A stretch of 64,000 bases of DNA. Origin: Flavonifractor sp. An112. GTDB taxonomy: Bacteria > Bacillota > Clostridia > Oscillospirales > Oscillospiraceae. Position numbers and translations under genes: made by a program. Position 1 is the first letter of the stretch; each line of letters opens with the position of its first letter. Where the stretch lies: contig NZ_NFLU01000001.1 in NCBI RefSeq assembly GCF_002161085.1, positions 248,001 through 312,000 of the forward strand. The letters are read 5' to 3'. The notes below the pieces were generated by a model. That model worked only from the letters and a program-made list of their open reading frames with translations. It searched no databases and was not told the DNA's origin. Positions 53,068-61,171 of the stretch are shown here, piece after piece.

Positions 53068-55245
53068 TACCGCTTTGATCTGATACTGTACCGCCTGGCA
53101 CTCGTCCAGGAACGGGAGGGCCAGTCCCGCGTACATCAGCTCGTCGCCTCCGTATACCTTACCCTCCACCAGATAGTCCTTGTCCGGGTCCAAGCCTTTC
53201 ATCCGCAGCAGGGGGCGCACCGGATTGGCGTGGCGCTGGGTCTGGACCACACTGACTACCGCCCGCTCCCGGTCGGGTGAGACGTGCATCCAGGCACAGA
53301 AACTTTCATGCCGGAAGGGGTCGGTCAGGCGGTAATAGTCCCCCCGCATCACCACATCCCAGTAGGACCGGAAGGCGTCGATCTGGACCGCCACCTCCTC
53401 CAGTTCCTCCTGAGACAGCTCATTCAGGTCCAGCTCATAGCCGAAGGTACCGGCAGCGGCCACCACGCCCCGGGTATGGAGGGGAGTGGACCGGTGGGTC
53501 AGGCCGTTGGGTACAGCGGACACATGGGCACCCATGGTACAGCAGGGGTAGCAGTAGGAGGTACCGTACTGGATACGCAGCCGGTCCATGGCGTCGGTGT
53601 TGTCGGAGCACCAGATCTGGGGGGTATAGTAGAGCATCCCGCAGTCGAACCGGCCGCCACCGCCGGAGCAACCCTCAATGAGCAGATTGGGGAACTCCTG
53701 ATGGAGGGCCTCCAGGATCTCATATACGCCCAGCACAAAGCGGTGGTACACCTCGCCCTGGCGCTCAGCGGGCAGACCAGCGCTCCACACATCGGTGAGG
53801 CTGCGGTTCATGTCCCACTTGACATAGGAGATGTCAGCGCTCTTGAGCATGGTCCGCAGATTGTCCAGAATATACTGCCGCACCTCGGCACGGGTGAGGT
53901 CCAGCACCAGCTGGTACCGGCCCCGGGTGACAGGACGGCCGGGGGCCTGGAAGGCCCAGTCAGGGTGGGCCCGATAGAGGTCGGAATTCTCATTGACCAT
54001 CTCCGGCTCCACCCAGATGCCGAACTTCATACCCAGGCCCTTGATGCGCTCCGCCAGAGGTGCCAGTCCGCCGGGCAGCTTCTCCTGGTTAACGTTCCAG
54101 TCTCCCAGTCCGCCAAAATCGTCGTTGCGCTGGCCAAACCAGCCATCGTCCATCACCATCATTTCCACGCCTACCTTGCTGGCAGCCCGGGCAATGGAAT
54201 AGATCTTGTCCGCATCGAAGTCGAAGAGAGTGGCCTCCCAGTTGTTGATGAGGATGGGACGGCGGGCGTCCTTCCAGGGGCCCCTGCACAGATTGAGGCG
54301 GATGGCCCGGTGGAACAGGCGGCTCATATGGCCCAGACCCTGCCGGGTGAACACCATAGCGGCCTCCGGCGCGGTGAAGGTCTCGCCGGGCGCCAGCTGC
54401 CAGCAGAAGTGGAACGGATGGATCCCCATGGTCATCCGGGTCTCATGGAACTGGGTGTGCTCCACCGAGGCCAAGAAATTGCCGGAGTACACCAGAGCCA
54501 TGGCCCAGCAGCGGCCGGTATCCTCGGTAGTATCCGGATCGCACAGTACCAGGAAGGGGTTCTGCTGGTGGCTGGAGGAACCACGGACGCTGCCCGCGGT
54601 GTGGACACCCTGGGTCAGGGCAGTCCGTACCGGCTCGCGCTCCCGGGCATAGGCACCGCCCAGGGTAATGAAATCGTGATTGCCAACGGGGAAATCCAGG
54701 CAGGCGGAGGTTACCCGAGTCAGCCGGATGGGGGCGGCCCCGTTATTGCGCACCCGGACGGCCCGGGTGATCATATCGTACTCCTCCAGAACGCCATACA
54801 GCAGCTCCACCGTCAGGCCGCTGCACTTGTCCTGGAGCTCCACGGTCAGCGTCTGGGCGGTCACACCCTCACCGTAGAAGGCGGGCAAACCCTCCAGCGC
54901 ATACTTGCCCTCGGCAACCGTGTGGCTGACGTAGCGCAGGTCCACAATGTGGCTGCCATCCGCTAGGTCGGCCTCCAGGGCAGGCTGCCGGAAGTCACCC
55001 ACACCGCTGGAAGAATACTCCTGGGGCTGAGTATCCAGCGACCAAGTGCGATCCATCCCTACCTCGTCCGGGTTGGGAGAGAAGCCCCGGTCCTCGGGGC
55101 AAATCAGCCGGGAAAGATCTCCCTTTCGCAGTTTCTCACCATAATAGGTGTGAAGCAGCACGCCGGTGGCATCGATCTTCATCTGATAGCTGGTGCTGCG
55201 GGTGTGCAGCGTGATGGTACGGCGTTGAGGATCATATTGAATCAT
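53065..55245 (-). CDS. GH36 alpha-galactosidase
   Basis: A 726-residue cytoplasmic alpha-galactosidase that removes galactose from raffinose, stachyose or melibiose. An N-terminal beta-supersandwich precedes the barrel. The nucleophile aspartate is in YVKWDMNRSLTD and the acid/base aspartate in CSDNTDAMDRL. VMDDGWFGQRNDD and WVEPEMVNENSDLY are further GH36 marks. No signal peptide is seen. It faces the sucrose operon tail to tail. Raffinose cut here would yield sucrose for the neighbouring enzymes. Confidence 0.95.
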   Translation of the reverse strand: MIQYDPQRRTITLHTRSTSYQMKIDATGVLLHTYYGEKLRKGDLSRLICPEDRGFSPNPDEVGMDRTWSLDTQPQEYSSSGVGDFRQPALEADLADGSHIVDLRYVSHTVAEGKYALEGLPAFYGEGVTAQTLTVELQDKCSGLTVELLYGVLEEYDMITRAVRVRNNGAAPIRLTRVTSACLDFPVGNHDFITLGGAYAREREPVRTALTQGVHTAGSVRGSSSHQQNPFLVLCDPDTTEDTGRCWAMALVYSGNFLASVEHTQFHETRMTMGIHPFHFCWQLAPGETFTAPEAAMVFTRQGLGHMSRLFHRAIRLNLCRGPWKDARRPILINNWEATLFDFDADKIYSIARAASKVGVEMMVMDDGWFGQRNDDFGGLGDWNVNQEKLPGGLAPLAERIKGLGMKFGIWVEPEMVNENSDLYRAHPDWAFQAPGRPVTRGRYQLVLDLTRAEVRQYILDNLRTMLKSADISYVKWDMNRSLTDVWSAGLPAERQGEVYHRFVLGVYEILEALHQEFPNLLIEGCSGGGGRFDCGMLYYTPQIWCSDNTDAMDRLRIQYGTSYCYPCCTMGAHVSAVPNGLTHRSTPLHTRGVVAAAGTFGYELDLNELSQEELEEVAVQIDAFRSYWDVVMRGDYYRLTDPFRHESFCAWMHVSPDRERAVVSVVQTQRHANPVRPLLRMKGLDPDKDYLVEGKVYGGDELMYAGLALPFLDECQAVQYQIKAV

Positions 55246-55332
55246 ACGGTTTCATCCTTTAACAGAAAGAGTAGAGCATGGCAAAAATCAGGGAAACAGC
55301 GGTCCCCATATCGCCCCTGCTTAACGGACCAT

Positions 55333-55338
55333 ATTATA
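55333..55338 (-). promoter_or_regulatory. Extended -10 element of the alpha-galactosidase gene
   Basis: On the minus strand TGATATAAT forms an extended -10 (TATAAT at 55338-55333). No good -35 is visible, so an activator may be needed. The rest of 55246-55775 holds the hairpin at 55417-55457, a short AGATAG/CTATCT terminator-like hairpin near 55551-55576 and the paired GTTGCCA repeats; I see no gene there. Confidence 0.5.
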
Positions 55339-55416
55339 TCACATTGCAGGCTGCGTTTCATCTGCTTTGTCGGATTCTTCTGCCAGATTTCCACTTTACC
55401 TCCATATCGCATTATA

Positions 55417-55457
55417 AAAGCCGGCAAAGCATTGCGACGCAATGCTTTGCCGGCTTT
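55417..55457. terminator. Long perfect hairpin upstream of the alpha-galactosidase gene
   Basis: AAAGCCGGCAAAGCATTGC pairs perfectly with GCAATGCTTTGCCGGCTTT. On the minus strand it would stop transcripts arriving from the mobile element before they reach the galactosidase gene. Confidence 0.7.
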
Positions 55458-55576
55458 GTTGGCTCATTTCCACTCGCTCCTGTCAGAAGTTTTCTAAACA
55501 GATTTGTTTATGAGATTTAGTTCAGATTATTGGTATTCTTTTCATTATTCAGATAGTAAGGGCTATCTGATTTTTT

Positions 55577-55595
55577 GTTGCCATTGTGTTGCCAC
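55577..55595 (+). repeat. Left pair of integrase-arm-like repeats
   Basis: GTTGCCA at 55577 and GTTGCCAC at 55588, 11 bp apart. The same arrangement is found at 57831-57849. Confidence 0.6.
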
Positions 55596-55775
55596 GGATG
55601 CAGGTCATAGTTACTATAACCCATCATCTCATTTTACCTCGCCAGCTTAGCGCTATTTTACAAGATCATATCCTGCGGCATCGTTTTCACTCTTGTCGTA
55701 TGCATTGTTAATATATTTAGTAGGATTCAGATGCCTCTATCCCCAAAAATCCTATTTTCACAGGTCTACACGGGA

Positions 55776-56339
55776 TTACCGCTCATCCCGGTTATACCGC
55801 CGCGTTTGACTGCGTTTCTGCTCTTTTTCCGCCTGTTCCTGCCGCTTAACAGCGGCCACCGTTTCGGCTACCCGCTCCGGCCCATAGGCCCGGCACAGCC
55901 GGTCATAGTCTCTGGCGGTTTCCTGCAATTCCGCGTTTTCGTCCCTGACCTCGGCCAACTGCTTTTTTAAATACGGAACCTCCGTATCATATTTGCGCTG
56001 CAACAACTCAAATTTCTGGCAGACATCCAGATAAGCCCGGTAAACGGAGCGCACCACCTTGACGATTTTCTCCAACAGCGGTTTGGACTTTTTCTCCCGG
56101 TAGGATTTGGCGGACTCCATACGATCAGGGAGCGGTAGCAGGTCCTCCGGGTCGGAGGAATACTCGGCCGCCAATTTCTCCATGTGTTTTAGTTTAGGCG
56201 CTAATAGGCGGAGTTCCGTCTGCGCTTCTTTGGCCGCCTTCTCGGCTTCGGCCTTATCTGTCCGAAGCTGGCCGATCTCCGCCTGAACCTCCGATTTTTC
56301 TGTTTGCAGCTCCGCCAGCCGCGCCTGTTCTCTTTCCAC
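55776..56339 (-). pseudogene. C-terminal fragment of a MobV/Pre-type mobilization protein
   Basis: About 188 residues of coiled coil and charged sequence (LRLLAPKLKHMEKLAAEYSS, ESAKSYREKKSKPLLEKIVK, ETARDYDRLCRAYGPERVAE) resemble the C-terminal part of plasmid recombination/mobilization proteins. The N-terminal relaxase domain is absent. The fragment begins right where the integrase frame breaks off near 56340, so a deletion joined the two genes out of frame. Confidence 0.65.
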
Positions 56340-56608
56340 CTTAGCTTGGTGCAGATGATATGCTCCTTGGTGGCCCAGGTGTTCTCCTTGAGCCGGGTTT
56401 TCATGTCCGCCGTATAGAGGTCCACGAAGCTCTTGAAGGTCATGTCCAGGTCGGCACTGGCCTTATTGAGCTGTTCCCGCTCCCATGCCTGTGCCTCCCG
56501 CTTGGTCTTGAAGCCCCGCTTCTGGGTCTGCTTGCGCTCGCCGTTCCAGTCTGTATAGCGGTAGACCGCCCGCCAGGTGTTGGTCTTTTCTTCCTTATAG
56601 ACCGCCAT
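56340..56608 (-). pseudogene. N-terminal fragment of a tyrosine integrase
   Basis: The frame begins at 56608 with the arm-binding domain (MAVYKEEKTNTWRAVYRYTDWNG ... KRGFKTKREAQAWEREQ) and the start of the core-binding domain (MTFKSFVDLYTADMKTRLKENTWATKEHIICTK). Homology ends there; the frame runs on out of phase into the Mob fragment to 56201. The catalytic domain with its Arg-His-Arg-Tyr residues is gone, so it cannot recombine DNA. Its ATG overlaps the stop of the excisionase-like gene (TGATG). Confidence 0.75.
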
Positions 56609-56808
56609 CAGATACCCCTCCCTTCCTTTTCGCCGTAGCACATCTTCTCATAGAAGAACTTTCGGTTCACTCTGCCGGATATGGTCAAGTAACCAAGGCT
56701 TTTCAGTTCCGCATTGAGTTTCTGTACGATCTTGTAAGCATAGGACTTGGAAACGCCCAATTCCTGCGCCACTTCATCGACTCGCATAAACGACTGTTTT
56801 TCTGCCAT
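56608..56808 (-). CDS. Excisionase-like HTH protein
   Basis: A 66-residue DNA-binding protein. An HTH is visible at about residues 8-35 (MRVDEVAQELGVSKSYAYKIVQKLN), followed by a beta-hairpin-like part (LGYLTISGRVNRKFFYEK). Small proteins like this precede integrase genes in Tn916-like and other conjugative elements and act as excisionase or regulator. AAGGAAGG precedes ATG 56808. It is coupled to the broken integrase gene. Confidence 0.7.
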   Translation of the reverse strand: MAEKQSFMRVDEVAQELGVSKSYAYKIVQKLNAELKSLGYLTISGRVNRKFFYEKMCYGEKEGRGI

Positions 56809-57093
56809 ACACAAAAATACCTTCCTTTCCTTGCTGTAATCGTTTCTTGTTTGCCGTTTCACCCTTCAGACTCTGGCAGGCAACCCTTCCCGGCGCTGTG
56901 CCGTTTGTTCTTCTCCTTGGCACGCTCATATTGTCGCCTGCTTCCCCGGAGAAAGTATCTGTCGGACGGTCATTCAGTTTTTCAGTGTTTGAAATTCCCC
57001 CTTTCACTTTACAACGGACATTTTTTCGCCGTTTTGAGGGCGTCCAATTTGTAAAATTTCCGTGACTTAAATTTATTTGCTTATACTACTCTC

Positions 57094-57122
57094 ATTGTAC
57101 TAAGCATAACAGTTAAAGTCAA
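57094..57122 (-). promoter_or_regulatory. Leftward promoter of the element's excisionase-integrase unit
   Basis: On the minus strand TTGACT (57122-57117), a 17-bp spacer and TACAAT (57099-57094). The leader of about 280 nt before the excisionase start has no recognised gene. Confidence 0.65.
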
Positions 57123-57165
57123 GCGGCTTGTAAAAAAATATTAAATAAATTTGTTTAAAATTTTC

Positions 57166-57194
57166 TTGACTATCCTAAACATTTCTGCTATGCT
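57166..57194 (+). promoter_or_regulatory. Rightward promoter of the XRE regulator
   Basis: TTGACT (57166-57171), a 17-bp spacer and TATGCT (57189-57194). Divergent from the promoter at 57094-57122. A CTATC/GATAG dyad lies between the -10 and the ribosome site. Confidence 0.65.
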
Positions 57195-57229
57195 GAATCT
57201 ATCAAGAATCTAGATAGGAGTTGGCCGTT

Positions 57230-57766
57230 ATGGCGATTGGAGAGCGCATTCACTTTTTCCGTACCCTGCGGGGCATGACACAGAAATATCTTGGTATGGC
57301 GCTGGGCTTCCCGGAGAAGTCCGCCGATGTCCGCCTTGCCCAATATGAGAACGGGTCGCGGACACCCAAAGCGGACCTGACTGCCGCGCTGGCACAGATA
57401 TTGGATGTCTCCCCCCATGCGCTGGCCGTACCGGACATTGATTCCTATGTGGGGCTTATGCACACACTCTTTACCCTGGAGGACCGCTACGGCCTAAAAA
57501 TCTGCGAATGCGACGGAGAAATACATCTTCGAGTGGACGTGTTCCAAGGTAAAGACGCGGCCAGACTCCATGAGATGCTCTGTGCCTGGGGCAAACAGGC
57601 GATTAAGTTGCAGTCGGGGGAGATCAGCAAAGAGGACTACGACCGCTGGCGTTACCGCTACCCGGAGTTTGATACTACAGGCCACTGGCACAAGGTTGTC
57701 CCCTCCCAGAGCCTCAGCGATCTGCTGGTGGATGAATTGAAGAAGCAGCCTGACAAAGATGAGTAA
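57230..57766 (+). CDS. XRE-family HTH regulator of the element
   Basis: A 178-residue regulator. The N-terminal XRE helix-turn-helix (IGERIHFFRTLRGMTQKYLGMALGF ... RLAQYENGSRTPKADLTAALAQILDV) is followed by a C-terminal domain with no recognised fold. AGGAG precedes ATG 57230. Homologues sit in conjugative elements of gut Firmicutes and probably control the divergent excisionase/integrase promoter. This gene appears intact and a terminator follows. Confidence 0.82.
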   Translation: MAIGERIHFFRTLRGMTQKYLGMALGFPEKSADVRLAQYENGSRTPKADLTAALAQILDVSPHALAVPDIDSYVGLMHTLFTLEDRYGLKICECDGEIHLRVDVFQGKDAARLHEMLCAWGKQAIKLQSGEISKEDYDRWRYRYPEFDTTGHWHKVVPSQSLSDLLVDELKKQPDKDE

Positions 57767-57771
57767 AACGA

Positions 57772-57811
57772 AAAGAGCTACCTGACTTTCACAAATCAGG
57801 TAGCTCTTTAT
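57772..57811 (+). terminator. Intrinsic terminator
   Basis: AAAGAGCTACCTGA pairs with TCAGGTAGCTCTTT. Confidence 0.88.
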
Positions 57812-57830
57812 CTTTGGAATAATGAAAACT

Positions 57831-57849
57831 GTTGCCAAATCGTTGCCAC
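57831..57849 (+). repeat. Right pair of integrase-arm-like repeats
   Basis: GTTGCCA at 57831 and GTTGCCAC at 57842, 11 bp apart, matching the pair at 55577-55595. From here to 58215 the sequence is A+T-rich; apart from the possible att core at 57907-57918 I see no gene. Confidence 0.6.
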
Positions 57850-58215
57850 AGAGGGCATCAAGTCTTGAAAAACCCAGTAATCACGGGCTTTTCCGGGCCT
57901 CTGAAATCATTCCCACTCCTCAACCGAAACAACAACTAAAACAAATTTAGTTTAGTTTTGGCTGTCATGGTATCTTGAGAGAGCGTATTATCTTCATTCC
58001 CAATTCATTTCAAACTGTGCACAATCAAATTTCAATCACAGATTGCAATCAATGAATTGATAGTCTAAGAATACATCATAAACAATTCTCTGTCAAGCTA
58101 ATGCGCTAAATTTTTGTTATGAAGCCAGATCACTGACATCTCCTGATTTAACTTCCTGAGAACCGCACAGTAGATCAATGGTACAGGACTGATCGTCCTA
58201 TTGATATCCAGCCAA

Positions 58216-58254
58216 TTGACAACGCACACAAATTGCACTATAATCGTAGTGCAA
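58216..58254 (+). promoter_or_regulatory. Consensus promoter and palindromic operator of the toxin-antitoxin operon
   Basis: TTGACA (58216-58221), a 17-bp spacer and TATAAT (58239-58244). A perfect inverted repeat TTGCACTA/TAGTGCAA (58233-58254) spans the -10, as expected for repression by the antitoxin or the toxin-antitoxin complex. Confidence 0.85.
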
Positions 58255-58267
58255 GGAGGTACGATAC

Positions 58268-58522
58268 ATGGACACCAATATGACGTTTCGGATGGACAGT
58301 CAAACCAAGGCAAAAATGACCGAAATTTGTGCTAATCTGGGTATGACCACATCTACCGCCTTTAATATCTTTGCAAATGCCTTTGTCCGAGCCAACGGCA
58401 TGCCCTTCCCCGTTAAATTGGACACTCCAGCGCCCACAACAGTAACCCGGTCCCAGATGCTGGCCGATGCAGACGATATCTTGAGCGATTTTGCCCAGGA
58501 TTACAAGAGGATGGCGGAATGA
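58268..58522 (+). CDS. RelB/DinJ-family antitoxin
   Basis: An 84-residue antitoxin with an N-terminal ribbon-helix-helix domain (NMTFRMDSQTKAKMTEICANLGMTTSTAFNIFANAFV) and a flexible C-terminus that would wrap the toxin. AAGGAGG precedes the ATG. It overlaps the toxin gene by 4 bp. The partner is a Doc-type protein rather than RelE/YafQ. Confidence 0.88.
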   Translation: MDTNMTFRMDSQTKAKMTEICANLGMTTSTAFNIFANAFVRANGMPFPVKLDTPAPTTVTRSQMLADADDILSDFAQDYKRMAE

Positions 58523-58905
58523 TTTGGATCACGGCAGATGATGTGATTGCCATCCACGCCCGTGTGATCGAAAAAAGCGGCGGTTTGGATGGACTGCGGG
58601 ACAGGAGCATTCTGGAGTCTGCAGTTTCCGCACCGCTCCAATCCTTTGGCGGAAAGGAACTATTTCCCACTGATCTTGAGAAGATCGCCAGGATCGGCTT
58701 TGGACTGGCAGCCAATCATGCGTTTCTAGACGGAAACAAGCGCATCGGGGCTATGGTGGTACAGCTTCTACTCAAATGGAACGGCTATATCCTCCAGCTA
58801 CAGCAAGGCGAACTGGCGGATTTGTTTATTGCCATCGCTGACGGTTCCGCAAAAGAGGAAGATTTGCTGCGCTGGATCAAACAGCATTTATACAATAACT
58901 TTTAA
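58519..58905 (+). CDS. Doc-type (death-on-curing) Fic toxin
   Basis: A 128-residue toxin of the Doc branch of the Fic fold; Doc phosphorylates EF-Tu and halts translation. The active-site loop is HAFLDGNKR (H67 to R75), matching HxFx[D/N]GNKR. The start overlaps the antitoxin stop (ATGA). Gene order, length and motif all fit a complete toxin. Confidence 0.9.
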   Translation: MIWITADDVIAIHARVIEKSGGLDGLRDRSILESAVSAPLQSFGGKELFPTDLEKIARIGFGLAANHAFLDGNKRIGAMVVQLLLKWNGYILQLQQGELADLFIAIADGSAKEEDLLRWIKQHLYNNF

Positions 58906-58917
58906 GCTACCTTTCAC

Positions 58918-58957
58918 AGGAGAGGCAACATGAATTGTTGTCTCTCCTATCCTTTTG
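58918..58957 (+). terminator. Terminator of the toxin-antitoxin operon
   Basis: AGGAGAGGCAACA pairs with TGTTGTCTCTCCT (one G-T pair), followed by a pyrimidine-rich tail. Confidence 0.7.
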
Positions 58958-59035
58958 TCGTACAAGAAAATACTTTTCAGTATGGACATAATGGGAAGTT
59001 AATAATGAACAAAAGCAAAAATAAATCTGTTCTTT

Positions 59036-60412
59036 TTATTTCTTATATACAAAAACAAGCCAGTCTTTAATTTTAGTAAATTCCTCTCTTTCCTCAAGAG
59101 GTAAATCATTTTTTACAAGACGTTGGTATAAAGCCGTTTTCAATCGCTCACAGTATCCTACTTTAGGAACAATATTTTGTACCGTAGATAGCAACAACCA
59201 AGAATACCCAGTGGCTTGCTCAACCAAAAAATCATATGCCTTATCATATTTTTTCAAGCTTTCATAAATACTGACCATTGCATAGCTGATTTCTTGCTTT
59301 ACCGTATGCTCATCTTTGCCTATCTGAGCTCCTGCAAGAATAAGTTCATCTAAATTGTCTTCCCAGAAGTCTTGCCCCATTTCTACAACATAAGCAGCCT
59401 TACAATGTCCGCTCCCCAACACATCAAGATAAAAATGGTACGCCTGTACATTAAGTAATTTTTCTTTAGCGATAAGCTCTTTTGCTTTTTTATTTACCTC
59501 TGCCGTTGTTCTGCTTAATTGGCTTTCTTTTTCAGAAAGAAATTGCTCTTTTTTCCCTAACTCCTCAGATTTTTTTGTAAGTTCGGCAAGTTGGTTTTGA
59601 TATTGCATCTTTAACTCATCAACTAAACCCAAAACCGGCTTACATTCCTCTGCAACACAGGGTGCAATATCATCGTCAAGTTGTAAGTAATACTGCTTTG
59701 CTATATACCCATTTAGAATATTGTTGCCCTTGGCAATTTCAATCCATTTCCACTCCTGTTTACCATCAATATCCGTGAGTGCAGAGTATGTTGAGGGACT
59801 AATAAATATCGTTCCATTTCCTACGGCTCCGCTAAATTTGCAGGCAAGATTTGTGCTGTTGCCAATCCAAGCAATACCAAACTCGTTTTCCGCATTCTCC
59901 TGCTGTTCTTTTCCTTTCATACCAACTTTTGATAAAGTAATTTTACCGGTATGTATACCTACCCCACAGGAAATCCTATGCTTAATTGCCTGATCCAGGG
60001 CTGGATTCAGCAGTTTATCGACCGCAGTTGTAATATATCTCGCTGCGTGAACGGCTTTATCTTCTGATTTTCCATCCTCACTATCGATAAATACAGCAAG
60101 GACTCCGTCTCCCATGAAATCTCTCACAACGCCACCAGAATAGCGAATCGCCTGCACAATAGTGCGAATATAACTTCTGTATATTTTTACAAGTTGATCG
60201 GCGTTGAATTTTTCAGGAAGTTTTGTTGATTCACGCATATCAACAAAAAGAATGGATGCTTTCCCACAGTAAATCTTATTGGAGTCAGTAAGATCGTTTG
60301 TTAACGGCAATTGGTTAGACATAATACTTTGAAGCACTTCGGACGAAATAATCCTACTAATAGCCGTTGACAGCAGGTCAACCTCTGTTTTCTTGATTTT
60401 GTCTTCACTCAT
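59036..60412 (-). CDS. Class III nucleotide cyclase with coiled coil and C-terminal domain (second Pycsar cyclase)
   Basis: A 458-residue predicted nucleotidyl cyclase. The cyclase domain spans about residues 45-245: metal aspartates D58 (LFVDMRESTK) and D102 (RDFMGDGVLAVF), transition-state Asn N188 in GNSTNLACK. The usual Arg four residues later is K192 and the adenine-specifying Asp position is A181. A coiled coil follows at 263-322, then about 135 residues of helical sequence with no recognised family. AGGAGG precedes ATG 60412. It is the third gene of an operon with a PycTM-like effector and another cyclase, 16 bp after the latter. I infer a pyrimidine (cCMP or cUMP) cyclase of a Pycsar defence system. 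Confidence 0.75.
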   Translation of the reverse strand: MSEDKIKKTEVDLLSTAISRIISSEVLQSIMSNQLPLTNDLTDSNKIYCGKASILFVDMRESTKLPEKFNADQLVKIYRSYIRTIVQAIRYSGGVVRDFMGDGVLAVFIDSEDGKSEDKAVHAARYITTAVDKLLNPALDQAIKHRISCGVGIHTGKITLSKVGMKGKEQQENAENEFGIAWIGNSTNLACKFSGAVGNGTIFISPSTYSALTDIDGKQEWKWIEIAKGNNILNGYIAKQYYLQLDDDIAPCVAEECKPVLGLVDELKMQYQNQLAELTKKSEELGKKEQFLSEKESQLSRTTAEVNKKAKELIAKEKLLNVQAYHFYLDVLGSGHCKAAYVVEMGQDFWEDNLDELILAGAQIGKDEHTVKQEISYAMVSIYESLKKYDKAYDFLVEQATGYSWLLLSTVQNIVPKVGYCERLKTALYQRLVKNDLPLEEREEFTKIKDWLVFVYKK

Positions 60413-60428
60413 ATGGGGCCTCCTGCGG

Positions 60429-61160
60429 TTAATGATTTGACTCCAGATAAAATGCCTCACCATTCCCTATTGAAGTAAAATGTATTCTCCCACCCTTGCT
60501 GGAAGGCCATTCGTTTTTTACTTTTTTAGAAACTTTCACCTTGTTTTCAGTTTCGTTTGCGTAATGAGATGCTACGTTTATGCAATCTCCAAACGCTTTA
60601 ACATCATACGAATCAGCAATTCCAATTTTAGTCACGATTACACTGTCGAATGTAACGCCCACTCCGATGCTAATGTCCGGACCAAGATTTTCTTCTTGAA
60701 TAATACGATTAATTACGTCCTCACGAACAGCAAGCATATCTCTTCCACATAAACCAGCATTTTGTACTGCCAGTGTTTTCACCATGTTATCTTTTTCACG
60801 TGCGGCTTTCCCTCCCCAAAAAACCATTAGCCCGTCACCCATAATATCAATTACTTTCCCTTGATAGTGTTTGACGACTTCTAATAGTGCCGTGAGAAAG
60901 ACGTGCATTGTTAGGAACGTCTTTTCCGGGCCTACTTGCTGCGCACGCATCGTAGATCGCCTCATATCCACAAATAGAACAGCATAGTTTTCCTTGTCGT
61001 ATGATCCAAATTCGAGTTTATCTGCTTCAAAACCAGGGATCACGTCTGAAATAGCGGCAGCACTATGCTCAAACAATACTCTCGTGTTCCGAATATTATT
61101 GCGTGCTTGGTTAAAATGTTCCAAAGTACTTTGGTAAATAGCGGAAATATCAACAGCCAT
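60429..61160 (-). CDS. Class III nucleotide cyclase, probable Pycsar cyclase
   Basis: A 243-residue compact cyclase. Metal aspartates D65 (LFVDMRRSTM) and D109 (DIMGDGLMVF) are present, as is N195 (GDCINVASH). The Arg of the NxAxR motif is replaced by H199 and the adenine-specifying Asp position by K188, compatible with a pyrimidine rather than a purine substrate. There is no membrane or sensor domain, as in stand-alone PycC enzymes. AAGGAGGG precedes ATG 61160. It starts 11 bp after the effector gene, so effector and cyclase are co-transcribed. Confidence 0.8.
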   Translation of the reverse strand: MAVDISAIYQSTLEHFNQARNNIRNTRVLFEHSAAAISDVIPGFEADKLEFGSYDKENYAVLFVDMRRSTMRAQQVGPEKTFLTMHVFLTALLEVVKHYQGKVIDIMGDGLMVFWGGKAAREKDNMVKTLAVQNAGLCGRDMLAVREDVINRIIQEENLGPDISIGVGVTFDSVIVTKIGIADSYDVKAFGDCINVASHYANETENKVKVSKKVKNEWPSSKGGRIHFTSIGNGEAFYLESNH

Positions 61161-61171
61161 GGTAGCCCTCC

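Larger units (their letters stand above)
55464..57918. mobile_element. Scar of an integrative/mobilizable element
   Basis: The segment contains a truncated integrase fused to a mobilization-protein fragment, an excisionase-like gene and an XRE regulator. Paired direct repeats GTTGCCA with an 11-bp period occur at both ends (55577-55595 and 57831-57849), as expected for integrase arm sites. Just outside them TCATTTCCACTC (55464-55475) and TCATTCCCACTC (57907-57918) match at 11 of 12 bases and may be the attachment cores. The right core reads GAGTGGGAATGA on the minus strand, like the 3' end of a guaA gene, a known ICE target. Confidence 0.6.

Noticed and set aside
56774-57007. A 77-codon minus-strand frame in the leader of the excisionase-like gene
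   Set aside because: It has no good ribosome site and no recognisable domain, and it overlaps the start of the excisionase-like gene, which has a better start.
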